Positions 45,344-56,896 are shown, counted from the stretch's first letter. The stretch: 64,000 nucleotides of DNA from Capillidium heterosporum (GCA_016630905.1 WBMQ01000002.1:806001-870000), one strand, 5' to 3'. The notes: generated by a model from the letters alone, not told the origin. A program made the numbers and translations.

Positions 45344-47265
45344 ATGGCCGAAGATAAACCAACCAGTGGATTGAAGATAAGTGAGGAAGACAAACTTCAA
45401 GCCGAATCGTATAAGGATAAGGCAAACGAGCTGTTCAAGTGTAAGTAAATTTTTAAAGCTATTGGAAAGCTAATACTTTATTAGCTAAAAAGTATGGGGA
45501 GGCAATGGATACCTATACTTTAGCTATAGACATCGATCCAACCGTTCCAGCTTACTATACCAATCGTTCTTTTTGTCATATTAAGCTTGAAAACTACGGT
45601 TACGCCATTTCCGATGCCGAGGCTGCTATAAAGTTGGATAGCACCTTTGCCAAGGTAAAAACATTTAAATTCTTGTTTAAATACTAACAAAACTAATTTG
45701 AAATTGGTTTTAGGGCTATTACAGAAGAGGTATTGCTAATATGGGCCTAGGAAAGTTCAAGGAGAGTGTTCGAGACTTCAAGCAGGTACTCACATTATAA
45801 TTTTAATTGCCTGTAGCTAACTTTTTCAAAATAGGTTGTCAAGTTAAAGCCCAAAGATCTGGACGCCAAGACTAAACTTACTGAATGTGAAAAGATCTAC
45901 CGTCGAATTGAATTCGAAAAAGCCATCCAAGTTTGTTGTAAAGCTTTGATTTGTATTTAATTTGCACCTTTAGTCCGATTCCGATAAGAAGCTGGTCTCA
46001 GAAACTATCAATCTCGATGCCATGGGTAAGCTATATGTTAACTAGTCAATATTGACGCTGAATATAGATATCGAAGAAAAGTACGATGGGCTACAGTTCG
46101 AAGAAACTATAACTGAGGAATTCGTTACCGATATGATCGAAAGGTTTAAAGCTCAAAAGAAGATTCACAAGAAATTGGTCTACAAAGTCCGTCACAATCA
46201 TTCAATCCATCCATCAACTAACACCCTCAAAATAGATCTTACTCCAACTCAAGAAGCAGATTGTCGCCTTACCACCTTTAGTTGACGTTGTTATCCCAGA
46301 GGATACTAAAATTACAGTCTGCGGCGACACCCATGGTAATCTACTTTAACCAATCTCCTGCTAAATATTGATTTAGGCCAATTTTATGATCTTTTGAATA
46401 TCTTCGAGTTGAACGGCTTACCCAGTCCTACCAACCATTATCTATTCAACGGGGACTTTGTAGATCGTGGATCATTCTCCTTGGAGGTGGTGCTAACCCT
46501 GTTTGCTTTTAAGCTGCTGTACCCCACCAGCTTCCATCTGAACCGTGGCAACCACGAGACTGACAACATGAACAAAGTCTACGGTTTTGAAGGGGAAGTT
46601 AAGCATAAATTCAATGAGCTATTGTTTACTTTGTTCTCCGAGCTCTTTGATGCGTTACCGCTGGCTCATCTGATCCAGGAGAAAATACTGGTCGTTCATG
46701 GAGGTCTCTTCAGTAAGGATGGGGTGATGCTGGATGACATCCGTAAGATCGATAGATTCCGCCAACCCCCCAGTGAAGGACTAATGTGCGATTTGCTGTG
46801 GTCTGATCCTCAGCCTCAGAACGGCAGATCCCCCTCCAAGCGTGGTATTGGTATTCAGTTCGGTCCTGACGTCACCAAAGCTTTCCTTGATGCCAACAAT
46901 TTAGGTATTTGTTTAAACTATTTGGCATTGTACTTACCATCGAACTTTAGATATGGTTATTCGTAGTCATGAAGTCAAGGACGAAGGGTATGTAATTGAG
47001 CATGACGGCCGATGTGTTACCGTATTCTCGGCACCCAACTACTGGTAAGCTATTCCTTTTTATCCATAGCTAAATAGCATATAGCGATTCGGTTGGTAAC
47101 AAGGGTGCCTTCATCAACATAGACCACAAGCTGAACCTCAAATACAACCAGTTCACGGCGTCGGTAAGCACTTTTATTTTGATCTATCATTTACATTCCA
47201 ATTAGCCCCATCCCAACGTCAAGCCTATGCAGTACGCTTCCCAATTCGGTAACAGTATGTTCTAA
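45344..47265 (+). CDS. PPT1: Serine/threonine protein phosphatase 5 (TPR-PPP)
   Basis: PP5/Ppt1 is an Hsp90-associated phosphatase. Three N-terminal TPRs ([39 protein letters not shown]) are followed by a PPP catalytic domain with all metal motifs: [62 protein letters not shown]-like [11 protein letters not shown] and [10 protein letters not shown]. The end is [20 protein letters not shown]. At the linker, the intron 46189-46237 (GTCCGT...AATAG, 49 nt with CTAAC) joins KKLVYK to [18 protein letters not shown]. Its GTC donor is unusual, yet the product matches the family without gaps. About 490 residues and complete. The divergent neighbour is the zinc-cluster-less factor. Confidence 0.93.
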
Positions 47266-47878
47266 GTTGTAGTTACCCAGTAGGTCCTATGAGATTTAAA
47301 CCGATGTCAATGGCGCAAACACTAACCTTAAATTTTATTAAAAGTCCTTTTCCCTTTATCACAAAGTTGATTTTTGAATGCTGTACAGTTTAGTGAATAT
47401 TATTTAGCTTTTGATGGATGGTTGGGTTTCTTTTGTCTAGATTTGCTATTCAACGTTTAATAACTATAGCTTGAATACCAAGTATATAAAGTTTACTTGC
47501 TGCGCTCAATTCAAACTATTGTGCCAAAATTTTGATATAGGTTTTTATTTATACTTTCTTTATCTATGTCTTTGGTATACCTTGGTTGATTATCGAATTT
47601 AGATGTAATTTAATGATATATGATACTCCACTAAATACCTTTTCTAATAGAATGTGCTTTAATTAAAAGATGAACATTTGCAAAACTATTGAACTGGTAT
47701 TTTAGAGATTTTAAATGATTTAGCCATTAAATTCACCCAATATACTATTATTTTAATAGTATTTTTATTTGGTTATTTTTGCAAATACTTATATTTGAAA
47801 TGATAGTTGCTGTTTAGACTTAAATGTATAGATATTAGAAAAGTGGTTATAAGTTAGTAATCTATAACCCATAACAGT
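47266..47878. other. Spacer downstream of PP5
   Basis: About 610 bp, AT-rich. A perfect 9-bp hairpin with a TTT loop (47742-47762) is present. No gene seen. Confidence 0.5.
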
Positions 47879-48563
47879 AAGGAAATCTTTCTAAATCAGC
47901 TGTAGTTTCGCTTAATAACCAGAATTCATGTTTATATCCCAGACTCATAGACTGCCAGTTTGGCATCTACCCTATCAATGCTAGAAATTTCCTTTCTCTT
48001 TAGCATGAACTAGGCATTTAATTTAGTATTGACTGTCCCCGATCAATCTCTGCACTACCTAAAGCTACCAACAATTATCCAAAAGAAAAATATGGATATT
48101 GGTACTGGTGATTAGGTAAACTGTTAGTTACTAGTACCTAGAGTACCAGCTGCTAAAGACAAATCACCTATATAAGGCCCACAGTGAAATTAGTAGTAGA
48201 TTAAGCAATTATTAAATGAACATATTGAACCATTTGATACTTCTGCTATCGACATAGTATAAACTCACTGTGGTAATATAATTTAGAACTGAGAATTAGC
48301 ATCTCTCTAAGCTAGAGAGTTGCTCTGATCTGAACCGAATCTTAGAACTCTATTGAACCAAGAACTCAGCTACACTCCTTAGCCTTCTAGTTACAATTGG
48401 AGTACCCCTATCCACCCACAGCCTCTGGATTAAGCTCCAAGCATGAGCTTCCTTTTTATATAGCCTTATCGCCAATTTCTTTAGCCTTTATGGAGTACTG
48501 GCTACTGTTACTTCTTGACTAACCCCTGCTGGTAAGCGTTCGTTGTGGACGCTTCTTAACAAC
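47879..48563 (-). repeat. Dispersed ~0.7 kb repeat, copy B (inverted)
   Basis: The reverse complement of this stretch aligns from end to end with 1571-2282. In copy B orientation it holds a TATA-like GGCTATATAAAA and a dyad of 7-bp arms (CTCTCTA, TAGAGAG, near 48299-48318). It also has CCACAGTGA paired with TCACTGTGG about 85 bases apart; these pairings are weaker in copy A. No reading frame is kept. It sits between PP5 and uL23m, in a spacer much longer than the local average. Confidence 0.75.
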
Positions 48564-49219
48564 TACTTAAGTTTCTGCTGATTAAAAAAGTTTATAATAA
48601 TATTAATTGCTACAACACTAGTATTTAAAGCTATGCTACTATAGTTGAGGTTTTTAGGTGATGGTCAAGGCTAAAAAAGAAAGTAATAGGGATAATTAAG
48701 AATATTTGATACATAAAGCAAATTTATAACTATTTTAGTTATAAATTAAAAATTGAGAGAAAAGGGATACAAAAAATGAAGAGAGGAATGGCCCATGACC
48801 TAATAATAGGAATCATAACAACCAAGGTTGTTACAATTAATAAGGATATATATTATGCCTTTTAAATCAACTATAAACTATAGGCTAAAATGGCCTACTA
48901 AAATAAAAGCCAGCTTTTATATCAATTTATACTTTATTTTTAGCTTAAAAACTTCAACTTCAAATAATATTAAACTATTATATATAATTGTGATATATAG
49001 CATTTGCATTATTGGTCAGCCTGCTCCATTGCTATTGGCATTTTATTAATCTTTTCGACTTTATCTAGCACTTCCAACAACCTCCATCTTTGATTCAAAA
49101 TCGAACAATTCACTTCAACTCAAATCCATCCCAATTGGACCAATGAATTTCCATTCGAATTGTTACCATCCCAGCCAAAAACTTTTCGATCAGCTTCAAC
49201 TTCGAATTACAAGAGCAAG
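48564..49219. other. Spacer upstream of uL23m
   Basis: About 650 bp. It contains an 18-bp perfect dyad (TAACAACC, AA, GGTTGTTA, 48816-48833). The open frame at 48828-49049 begins at a non-ATG codon, is rich in Ile/Tyr/Lys and shows no domain, so it is not called. Confidence 0.5.
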
Positions 49220-49630
49220 ATGACTGTCGGCAAGAAACTGGTATACTTCCCCAACATAGTATTCACTATGGTGCGTACCAACCTACCACCCAATCAAGTC
49301 GCCTTTAGAGTACCTATCAACATTGGTAAATTGGATATCCGCGACTACCTCCTCAACCTCTACCAAGTCAAAGTCAAAGACGTTAGAACGATGAACTACC
49401 AGGGCAAATTGACTCGTGACAAAGGTACAAGAAGGAAGGTCCGTTTAACGAGCTACAAGAAAGCCATAGTTACTTTGGAAGACGAGTTTGAATACCCAGC
49501 TGCCCCTGAACCTAACGACTTTGGGAAGGTGGAAGCTGACAAGTCAATGGCTAGAGTTAAGAGTAAGCTTAAGGGCTGGCGTATTCGTTCCATACTTCAC
49601 CCAACTTTACCCACTGAATCAGCTGAATAG
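49220..49630 (+). CDS. Mitochondrial ribosomal protein uL23m
   Basis: A large-subunit mitoribosomal protein (yeast Mrp20 family) sited at the exit tunnel. It is one exon of 136 residues. KKLVYFPNIVFTMVRTNLPP and NQVAFRVPINIGKLDIRDYL are the family signature, then NLYQVKVKDVRTMNYQGKLT, a basic loop (DKGTRRKVRLTSYKKAIVTL) and the fungal C-terminal extension ending HPTLPTESAE. The first in-frame ATG (49220) leaves almost no presequence. The open frame does extend upstream to 49160 through Ser/Lys-rich codons without an ATG, so a short upstream exon may supply the targeting signal. Confidence 0.88.
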   Translation: MTVGKKLVYFPNIVFTMVRTNLPPNQVAFRVPINIGKLDIRDYLLNLYQVKVKDVRTMNYQGKLTRDKGTRRKVRLTSYKKAIVTLEDEFEYPAAPEPNDFGKVEADKSMARVKSKLKGWRIRSILHPTLPTESAE

Positions 49631-50405
49631 ATATTTTAAAGTATTTTTAATTTTTGGTTTTAATTTGGTGATGTTTTTGCGTTGAGTTGAATGTTAAACT
49701 AAATATATTGTAAGTTGAAAGGTAAGTGCATTATTGGAAACATCTTTTTTTAAATTGTCTTGAATTTTTGTTTATAGTTACAATTTTAGATGCTATCGAT
49801 AATTGAATGCATTTTGTTTTTTTAAATTGGAATTCCTTAGTATACCTATATAGCTTTGCTATAAGTTAACTTCATTAAGTTCACTGTGCTTATCTAATAC
49901 CATTCAAATAAACATTCAACTACTATATAAAAGTTATATTATAACATACATACTTCATATAACTACTAGTAATATATATGAAGGAGTAACAATATATACC
50001 TTACATCAGGTAACCAAAGATGAACCCTCACTGGAACAATGGAGGAGCTACTATATAAATATACTCTGCAATACAAACCATAAATCGACACAACTAACTT
50101 TCCGAGTATAATTTTTCACATCCAGCTACTTTATGAGCTATATCAGCCATATAACCTATGGTTTATCTTCATAGTGTAATTGAAAAGTGGTATAAATAGA
50201 ACTTTTAAAATATACGCAATACTATTAAATGTTTATTTGAAAATCATATTAAGGCCAAAAACCCATACAACGTAGATAAACGCTATAGTAAGCCAAGCCT
50301 TAATCGGAGCAGCTATGTACAATCGAATCAAAGTTTCTAGTAGGTTAAAGTAAAAATAAACCTGTACTTCTAAGATGGGCGTACCAAATATACAACAAAT
50401 CGGAA
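49631..50405. other. Convergent AT-rich spacer
   Basis: 775 bp between the uL23m and Vac7 3' ends. AT-rich with no supported feature. Confidence 0.5.
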
Positions 50406-52296
50406 TTAGATATCATCCATGCATGAGAGGGCTGGTACAGGGGCGAATACCCTATGCATTAATTTTTCAGGGTCCTTTCCAGGAGGTGCAGGTGGATCGA
50501 TCCGCTGTATAGCACAGACTTTGGAGGATTGGTTTTGCATCAGGAGCTTATATTTCAGCAGACCACGGATAGTTAGGTCGTAGCTTCCCAGCATTATCTT
50601 TGGCCTATTTGTCTTTAGTATTGCTAGTAAAAATAAAAATTACCATGGATTAGTCTTGTTCTTGGCCAGGTCGTCGATACCACCTGGATCCGCTAACTTG
50701 AAAAGTGAAGTAACGGTAATCAGTTCACCCCGCTTTCGGAAGATCCCACTACCAGGGAAGATCAGTGGATCTTCTAGCTTGATAATGGTACCGAGTAATT
50801 CAGCTGGAGGCTGATCTATCATTTCAAAAATAAAGTGTTAGAAAAAGGTGGTGAGGAAGGCCTCCTTACTTTCTGAAAGGTAGATGGTACCTGTTCCAGG
50901 ATCACTGGGTTTGGTGGAATTGTCGGGAGGCGTCGGTGGAGGTATAGGCGTCGCGTAAATCCCCAGATTCACATCGTCAATAGTAATAGTCCACAGATTC
51001 CAGTTGGACGCACGAACGTGGACGTTGAAAGATAGCTCGTTTTGAGTGGCTAGGACGTTGGATATCGCGACTATATCCACATTAACGAGAGGTATGGTTG
51101 ACATGGAGAATAGAGCCATAGCTAAAGAGAAGCCTGTTAGGATGCACAGTATCATCATAAGGGAAACATCTCCCAAAGTGCTACGTCTATGCCGATATTC
51201 GTTGGACCCATGCCGCATATCCCACACTAAAGGAAGGGACTCGTCCTCACTATCCCAGTCTTCCATGTACGCCTTCTTCGAATTGGGTGTTTTGCGAGCT
51301 TTATTCAGATCGGGCATTATGGAGTACCTGTTATTGCCTATGTACTTGGACTCGCGCCCATGATTCGAAAATTTGACGTTCGATTTGCGGTTATTCTTAC
51401 GGAAGTTCATGTCGGCATCATCGACTGAAACGATATCAAAGTAGCCGACTTCGGTCTTGAAACCACGTGGTCGACTCTTTGTATTTTCGGAGTACAAGGG
51501 AGAGTAGTAATTCCCATCGGCATCGGTATCATCGCCCATAGTCTTATAGTTTCGATTCTTCTCTCTATACTTGTTGCGACTTTTGTCGAACGGTGAGTAG
51601 TTGGATTTCTTCTCCATCGGTGTAACTTTGTACATGTATTCCTCATGCTCATCCGAATCGTAGTTGGACTCCGAATCACTGGGCTGCCTTGAGTTATCTT
51701 TGGAAACAAAGTTTGAGTTGAGTCGACTTGTCCCGCCACTGTTCCTTTCAGGATTGTTGACCTTGGGATTGGAATTGTTTTCTTGGACCTTCATTTTGGT
51801 ATAGCGCTTGTTCCGGGAATCGGGCTAAATTAAGTATATTAGTATGAGTAGTGTTATAAACTCATTATGGCAATCGAAATATAGTACTTACGACATAAAT
51901 ATTTTCATCGTTCTTATGTTTAGAAGTTTCGACGCTCAAGCTCCTTTCCGATTTCTTACCTGAATTTCGTGGGTTCTTTAAAAGCGTAGTACCTTTAAAA
52001 CCATCATCTTTGTTTTTAAAGTCGCTATCAATAGTGCTGTTGATGGAAATATTGGGTCCATTGGAAGCGGGTGTAATATGTGATGGTGTTAGTGGAGGTT
52101 GATGCGTAAATCGCTTCGATTGAGAAACTGTATTTCGATAATCGGGAACATCTAAGAAGACGGAAGTTGGATTAAAGAATACTTTGGGGGAAGGTGGTGC
52201 GCTCTTTTTGCTGAAACTAAAGACTCTGGCTTGTTCATCCAACTCAGAATCGTCCAAGTCGGTTAGCTGGGATAGCATAGCTTTTGGGTAGCTCAT
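50406..52296 (-). CDS. VAC7: Vacuolar segregation protein Vac7
   Basis: Vac7 is a vacuolar membrane protein that activates the Fab1 PI3P 5-kinase. A long disordered, charged N-terminus (about 330 residues) precedes one membrane helix (LMMILCILTGFSLAMALFSM). A lumenal LEA-like beta domain follows, with LVNVDIVAISNVLATQNEL, SNWNLWTITIDDVNLGIYAT, ELLGTIIKLEDPLIFPGSGI and LGSYDLTIRGLLKYKLL. Four exons: the junction at about 50817-50870 removes a 54-nt intron so that YLSEN runs into QPPAELLG. About 575 residues. The start is the first ATG (MSYPKAMLSQLTDLDDSELD); an open frame extends a little further upstream without ATG. Confidence 0.82.
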
Positions 52297-53124
52297 ATTG
52301 AACCGATTCCAGAATGAAAAATAAAGTTGTAGTGGTGGCTTAGTCGATTCCAAGTTTTACTTTGTTGGGTTGAATTCTATAATTTATAAACTTGGCTAAA
52401 AGACTATAGTGTGGTAATAAAAGATGGACTTGGATTCCAAATAGAATCCAGTTACTCAATCCGTAGACCAGAAACCTCTCCAATACGGAAAATTATGGAC
52501 TAATTATTAAATAGTTCTAGTAAAAGTAGCACAGCACATCAACAACACCTTGCTCTATTTTGCATCTGAGATTTGTATCAAACATTATTGAAAAAGAGCA
52601 GCATCATATAGGTGCTAGTTACCGGTAAACCAGTAATAGCTATTTATTTAGAACCATGCTTAAAGATATAAAAAGATATATTCAAGTATACACTGCCATT
52701 CAAGGGACTTTCAGTGAGAATATCTTTTCATTTTGTCAAATAAGCCGATATACATTGCCTTCCTTGGTAAACAATTCCGTCAGTCAGCATGCAATTTACC
52801 CCATCAATTCCTTCATCCACATTTACTAATATTCCCCGGGCACAAATAGGCACCAATAAACCATTATAAATCAATCAGTAATGACGAAACTTTATAAGCA
52901 AGTAAGCTTATCTCCTTTATTGCTAAATTTCCATAACGAATCAGCAGCTCAACTAAATTTTGGAAGACAGCTATTTCTTATATAGAAGGTCAAGTGATGA
53001 GCAGGTGATAAATTTTACATTAGAATAAAGCCCAACAAGGTTTCAGCCAAAGTACTTTGGAATTTCAAATAGTAGTATATAAACGTCGAGGCAGGGAATT
53101 ACTACTCTTTTTTAAAAAAAGAAA
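52297..53124. other. Divergent promoter region
   Basis: 828 bp between the Vac7 and orphan-gene starts. A clear TATATAAA (53076-53083) lies 42 bases before the orphan's ATG. Otherwise no feature. Confidence 0.5.
53076..53083 (+). promoter_or_regulatory. TATA box of the 225-residue orphan gene
   Basis: TATATAAA stands alone 42 bases before the ATG at 53125, the expected place for a TATA box with a short leader. Sequence and spacing only. Confidence 0.5.
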
Positions 53125-53802
53125 ATGGTCAGTATGGAACGGTCAGCATCTACTTATAGTGAAGCCAGTAGTGAGATCAAATTACAAAGGATCAGCACAT
53201 CGACGTCGTTGAAGCCACTGGTTGGTCTTATCCCCAGCACCGGTACCCAGATATCAGTCACTAGGAAGCGGTTCGGTGAAGGCAACTACTTGATCCTATC
53301 GGTCTTGGAAAACGGCAACCTCCTTGAATTTAAATACGGCGACCGGTACATGAAACGGGCATACTTAAGAGATCAACATGACCAAGACCTCGTCAACATC
53401 ACCCAGCAGAAGGTGCAACCTGGTGAAGGTTTAAGATTCCACCTTAATTTGAGTTTGATCTACGACTTCAACCAGAACTATGAGGATATCCAAATGACTA
53501 CCATGGACGGTTCTATTTTCTACCTCACCTACAAGTTTAACAATGTACCCAAGAAGTACAAGTGGACGTTAGCTAAATTCTTGTCGAGTAACTGGTGCCT
53601 GGTCGATGACGACAATATGGATAGTAGCAGTGATAAAGAGCACCTAGCTACCTTCAAACCTAACCAACTGCTGGCCAAGAAGGTAGGTGAAGTTTGGTTG
53701 AAGAGTATGAATTTTGATTCACAAAGTTTACTTTTCAGCTTGACGGGTATCTTTATTAGTAGAAACGTATCCGAGTTCAATAAATTTTTCTATGCTGTTT
53801 AG
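53125..53802 (+). CDS. Orphan protein, possible tubby/LURP-like fold
   Basis: A single intact exon of 225 residues that I do not recognise. The first 35 residues are Ser/Thr-rich (MVSMERSASTYSEASSEIKL). The rest alternates hydrophobic and polar residues as in a beta-barrel: YLILSVLENGNLLEFKYGDR, YMKRAYLRDQHDQDLVNITQ, LRFHLNLSLIYDFN, DIQMTTMDGSIFYLTYKFNN. Then come an acidic loop (DDDNMDSSSDKE) and a final strand pair. The pattern of a short strand, G-N-x-L, then R-x-x-L-x-D resembles LURP1-related or tubby-C domains, but that is a guess. It has a good TATA box and well-used codons, so it is very likely real and expressed. Confidence 0.6.
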   Translation: MVSMERSASTYSEASSEIKLQRISTSTSLKPLVGLIPSTGTQISVTRKRFGEGNYLILSVLENGNLLEFKYGDRYMKRAYLRDQHDQDLVNITQQKVQPGEGLRFHLNLSLIYDFNQNYEDIQMTTMDGSIFYLTYKFNNVPKKYKWTLAKFLSSNWCLVDDDNMDSSSDKEHLATFKPNQLLAKKVGEVWLKSMNFDSQSLLFSLTGIFISRNVSEFNKFFYAV

Positions 53803-54139
53803 CATACCTTGTATTTAATGTTGAAATCGCAAGTTTTAGGCTTGGTTTTCTATATTAATTTAGCATCACTCACATATCGTTTAAGTACTATATTACAATA
53901 ATTTGTATGCTATATAGTAGCTAGCTTTTGTTATAATGATTTTAAAGATACTTTATACAAACTGAACATAATTTAAAGTATACTTAGTTTTACATATAAC
54001 CCAAGCAACTATTTCCATTGCAGTTTTCAAAAATTTCAACCTTTGTCTTTTAATTAATAGAATTCTCAAGTAACTTCAAGATGAACAAATTCTTGGTAAC
54101 TCGATGCTTTAGATATATAGATTAACCCAAGTCACCAAG
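53803..54139. other. Spacer upstream of Pth
   Basis: 337 bp between two plus-strand genes. An ATG at 54081 opens MNKFLVTRCF but stops at 54123-54125. It is two bases out of phase with the Pth frame, so it may be a leader exon whose splice I could not place. Confidence 0.45.
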
Positions 54140-54912
54140 ATGGTAGGATTAGGGAACCATGGCTACGGTACAACTCGCCACAACATTGGTATGATGGCTT
54201 TAGAATACCTCAGCCAAACTTGGAACCTTAGTTTACAGTACGACAAATCGAGTTTAGGTTACGTAGCTACCGGTTCGTTCGATATCAACCAGTTCAGTGT
54301 CGTCAAAGATAGATCTACCATCAAAGATAGGAAGTTGAAGCTACTTATTGATAAACATATAGATGAGATAAATGGGAGTAAATTGAGTATAACATTGTTG
54401 AAACCCAAGCTTTTTATGAATGTTAATGGCAATGCGGTTAAAGCTATAGGTAACTATTATTTTATTTTTGCTTTTAAGTAATCTTTGTAGTCAAGAAAAG
54501 TGGAAATAGCTTTGACCACATTTTAGTACTGCAAGACGATTTGGAAAGGAAATTAGGAGCCCAGTCTTGGAAAGTTCAAGGTAGTAGCAAGTAAGTACAA
54601 CACCTTTCTATTTTATATACTGAATTGCTTTGTAAAGTGGACACAACGGCGTAGAATCCATAATAAAGTCATTGGCACATTCAGTAAGCATATTTGCTAT
54701 TAGAAATTTAACAGTTTGTTTAGAAATTTTTAAGATTGAGGATTGGCATAAATCGACCAGAGAGCCGAGATGCCGACGAAGTTGCCAACTATGTCCTAGG
54801 AAGTTTTACTCCAACTGAACTGGGGTACTTTACGAACGAAGGCTATAGCAACATACTGAGGAGCATAGAACTTAAAATTTTGGAATTGAAGATCCAAAGC
54901 CTGGGTAAATAA
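54140..54912 (+). CDS. PTH1: Peptidyl-tRNA hydrolase (Pth1, bacterial type)
   Basis: It frees tRNA from peptidyl-tRNA dropped by ribosomes, probably in mitochondria. Motifs: MVGLGNHGYGTTRHNIGMMA with the active-site His and substrate Asn, KPKLFMNVNGNAVK, ILVLQDDLERKLGA (catalytic Asp) and NGHNGVESIIKSL, then RIGINRPESRDADEVANYVL. Four exons from the first ATG give about 214 residues. The codons just upstream (TK) also fit the family (KLIVGLGN in bacteria), so the true start is probably in an upstream exon, perhaps at 54081. The C-terminus ends in a helix typical of the family. Confidence 0.88.
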
Positions 54913-55144
54913 ACACCAAATCTACCTATACTTGACATATATCTTGTTTATTTAATACTAGAAGACAATCCCCATATTTTGCATCATATATTTCATTTAG
55001 TCTACTTTTCTTGATAAATACTTGCAGTATAATGTTGAAGCATTTCTAAATTTGTTGTTTAGAAATCTATCGATAAATTGTTGCTTCTTGCAAGAACCTT
55101 AAAATAATGGTTGTAAAGTTTTCAAAGTATATCAACCAGCACAT

Positions 55145-56416
55145 TTATTCATCCTTCGGTTTTACATAGTTGGCAAATCCGACAAACTTTGGTCCAGCTG
55201 AAGTTGTCGTCGTAGGTACAAATACAGGTAGGGGAGCAGTTGGATTGGCAGGTAAAGCCTTCTGAACGATCTCTTCCTGTTTAGCATATTCTGAAAAGTA
55301 AGGGTTTCCAAATTTTCTAGCACCTTGAATTGAGACTTGAGTTTTCGAAATCTCACTCAGCTTAGGAAACCAATTTAGGTTTTTGAATGCTCGAAAGTAG
55401 CCTTTATCTTGGTTGCCAAAGAACAGTGAGCCACGCATGTAACCCATTGCTATAAGGCTGCTCATCAAGCCCTCCAATCGTGACTCATTAATAAATTCAT
55501 CTCGGATTGAATGTCGGTATGCTATTAAAAGTTTGTCGAATTCGAGAGAACTAAGGTTTTCATTCCTTTCCTTCTCTATGCGGTATACATGCTTAAATAG
55601 GTTTCGGGCCAGCAGTGGGACGGTTTCCAAGTATAAGATTTGATAGATGGTAGGATCTAGATCAGTAAACAGCCTTTTGAACTTTTTGAGCACACTACGG
55701 TATTGGTATATATCCCCATCTAAGAAAGGCTGCTTCAAATTTGCAAAACACTTCTCCTGTATTCGAAGTTTCAAATCTGTCTCTTGGCCAGTAAACTTTG
55801 GCAATCTTCCTGTCATGAACTGACTTATGTTCAAGTAGAACAGAATGTAACTGATATCCATGTTAAAAAACTTAATTAAAGCTAAAGATATTACTTGAAG
55901 CTTTCTGGACATTTGGATTGACTAACTAAACCAAGGCAAAATTTCCAATGGAAGTTGGCCTATATGATGGGTAAGCACAGCTTTATAAATTAACCTTACT
56001 AGATGGAAGTTAAAGACTGTAAAATTGCAATACCCTAAGCTAAACCTATACAGCATAAAGTACTTCCACCATTCTTTGCTTCGAAAATTGTATTTGGGTA
56101 TCGATTGAGCTAGTTCATTTGAATTTATAAGCTCGATTACATAGGAATAATAATCTAAAGCATCTTTCTTTTAATTATATATTTAGTATGCTATAAATAT
56201 AACAGTGTTACCTTTCTTAGTAGTTTATAAAGCTCATTACACCATTTAAATATTTCGATTTGTAAATTCTCGCTAGGGAATATTAAAAATAGATGATAAA
56301 ATATTTTACTTGGTATGGATATCCAAACGACTTTCAATTAATGCTCTTAGATCTATAAAGCTATCTTTAAACTGATCAAACCCATCGAGCTTCTCAATTC
56401 CTTCTTCAACTTCCAT
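55145..56416 (-). CDS. PCI-domain protein of the PCID2/Thp1/Csn12 group
   Basis: Members act in the TREX-2 mRNA export complex (Thp1/PCID2) or beside the COP9 signalosome (Csn12). The start MEVEEGIEKLDGFDQFKDSF leads to WWKYFMLYRFSLGYCNF and ILFYLNISQFMTGRLPKF, which align with YLIPVKMLLG-type helices of PCID2. The PCI winged-helix part follows: YLETVPLLARNLFKHVYRIE, RLEGLMSSLIAMGYMRGSLF and GYFRAFKNLNWFPKLSE. Five exons; a 45-nt intron at about 55818-55862 is needed to join PESFN to YILFYL. About 367 residues. Thp1 and Csn12 cannot be separated by eye. The promoter is shared with JJJ1, 480 bp away. Confidence 0.72.
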
Positions 56417-56896
56417 TCTGCTTGATGTAAAAGGAGTTTCGTATGAATAAGATACCTTGCTTTGTGCTCATAAGGTTTACTTGATAGGAGCTTTAGGTTT
56501 CAAGTTGGATAGTCTTGAAAAATATAGGATACTGATTCCAAATTAAATGCGTTCTAGTCTAACTTCACTAACAATTATGAGGTAGCTTTTATGGAATTTT
56601 AGTTCCTTTAGTATCACTATCCTTATTGCACAATCAAAGGCATTGAAACCTGAGACAGGCAATTACTATAATCTTTTTTACAAGTAGATGGAAATAATAA
56701 GCTCTACATAAACCCTTCAGTATATATGTATATTTGCTAATAGCTTTCAGATGAGAGTTTGTTTGTAGCTTATAAAACTATAATTTTGACTTAGTATACT
56801 ACACCCAATTTTACTGCGTAAAGCAGTTTTTATTTATAAGCTGTGAAAGCGACTTTTCATTTCTCTTTTATTAAGCCAAAGAAGGCTATAGATTAG
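56417..56896. other. Divergent promoter region PCI protein / Jjj1
   Basis: 480 bp, AT-rich, no clear TATA box or dyad. Confidence 0.5.

Noticed and set aside
46186-46275. Apparent frame break in PP5 between KKLVYK and the catalytic domain
   Set aside because: A 49-nt intron (GTCCGT...AATAG) restores the frame and yields [18 protein letters not shown], matching PP5 without gaps.
48828-49049. 73-residue open frame upstream of uL23m
   Set aside because: Starts at a non-ATG codon and is dominated by Ile, Tyr, Lys and Asn codons expected from AT-rich sequence.
55818-55862. Apparent frame break in the PCI-domain gene
   Set aside because: A 45-nt intron (GTAATA...ATCAG) joins PESFN to YILFYLNIS and matches the family pattern.
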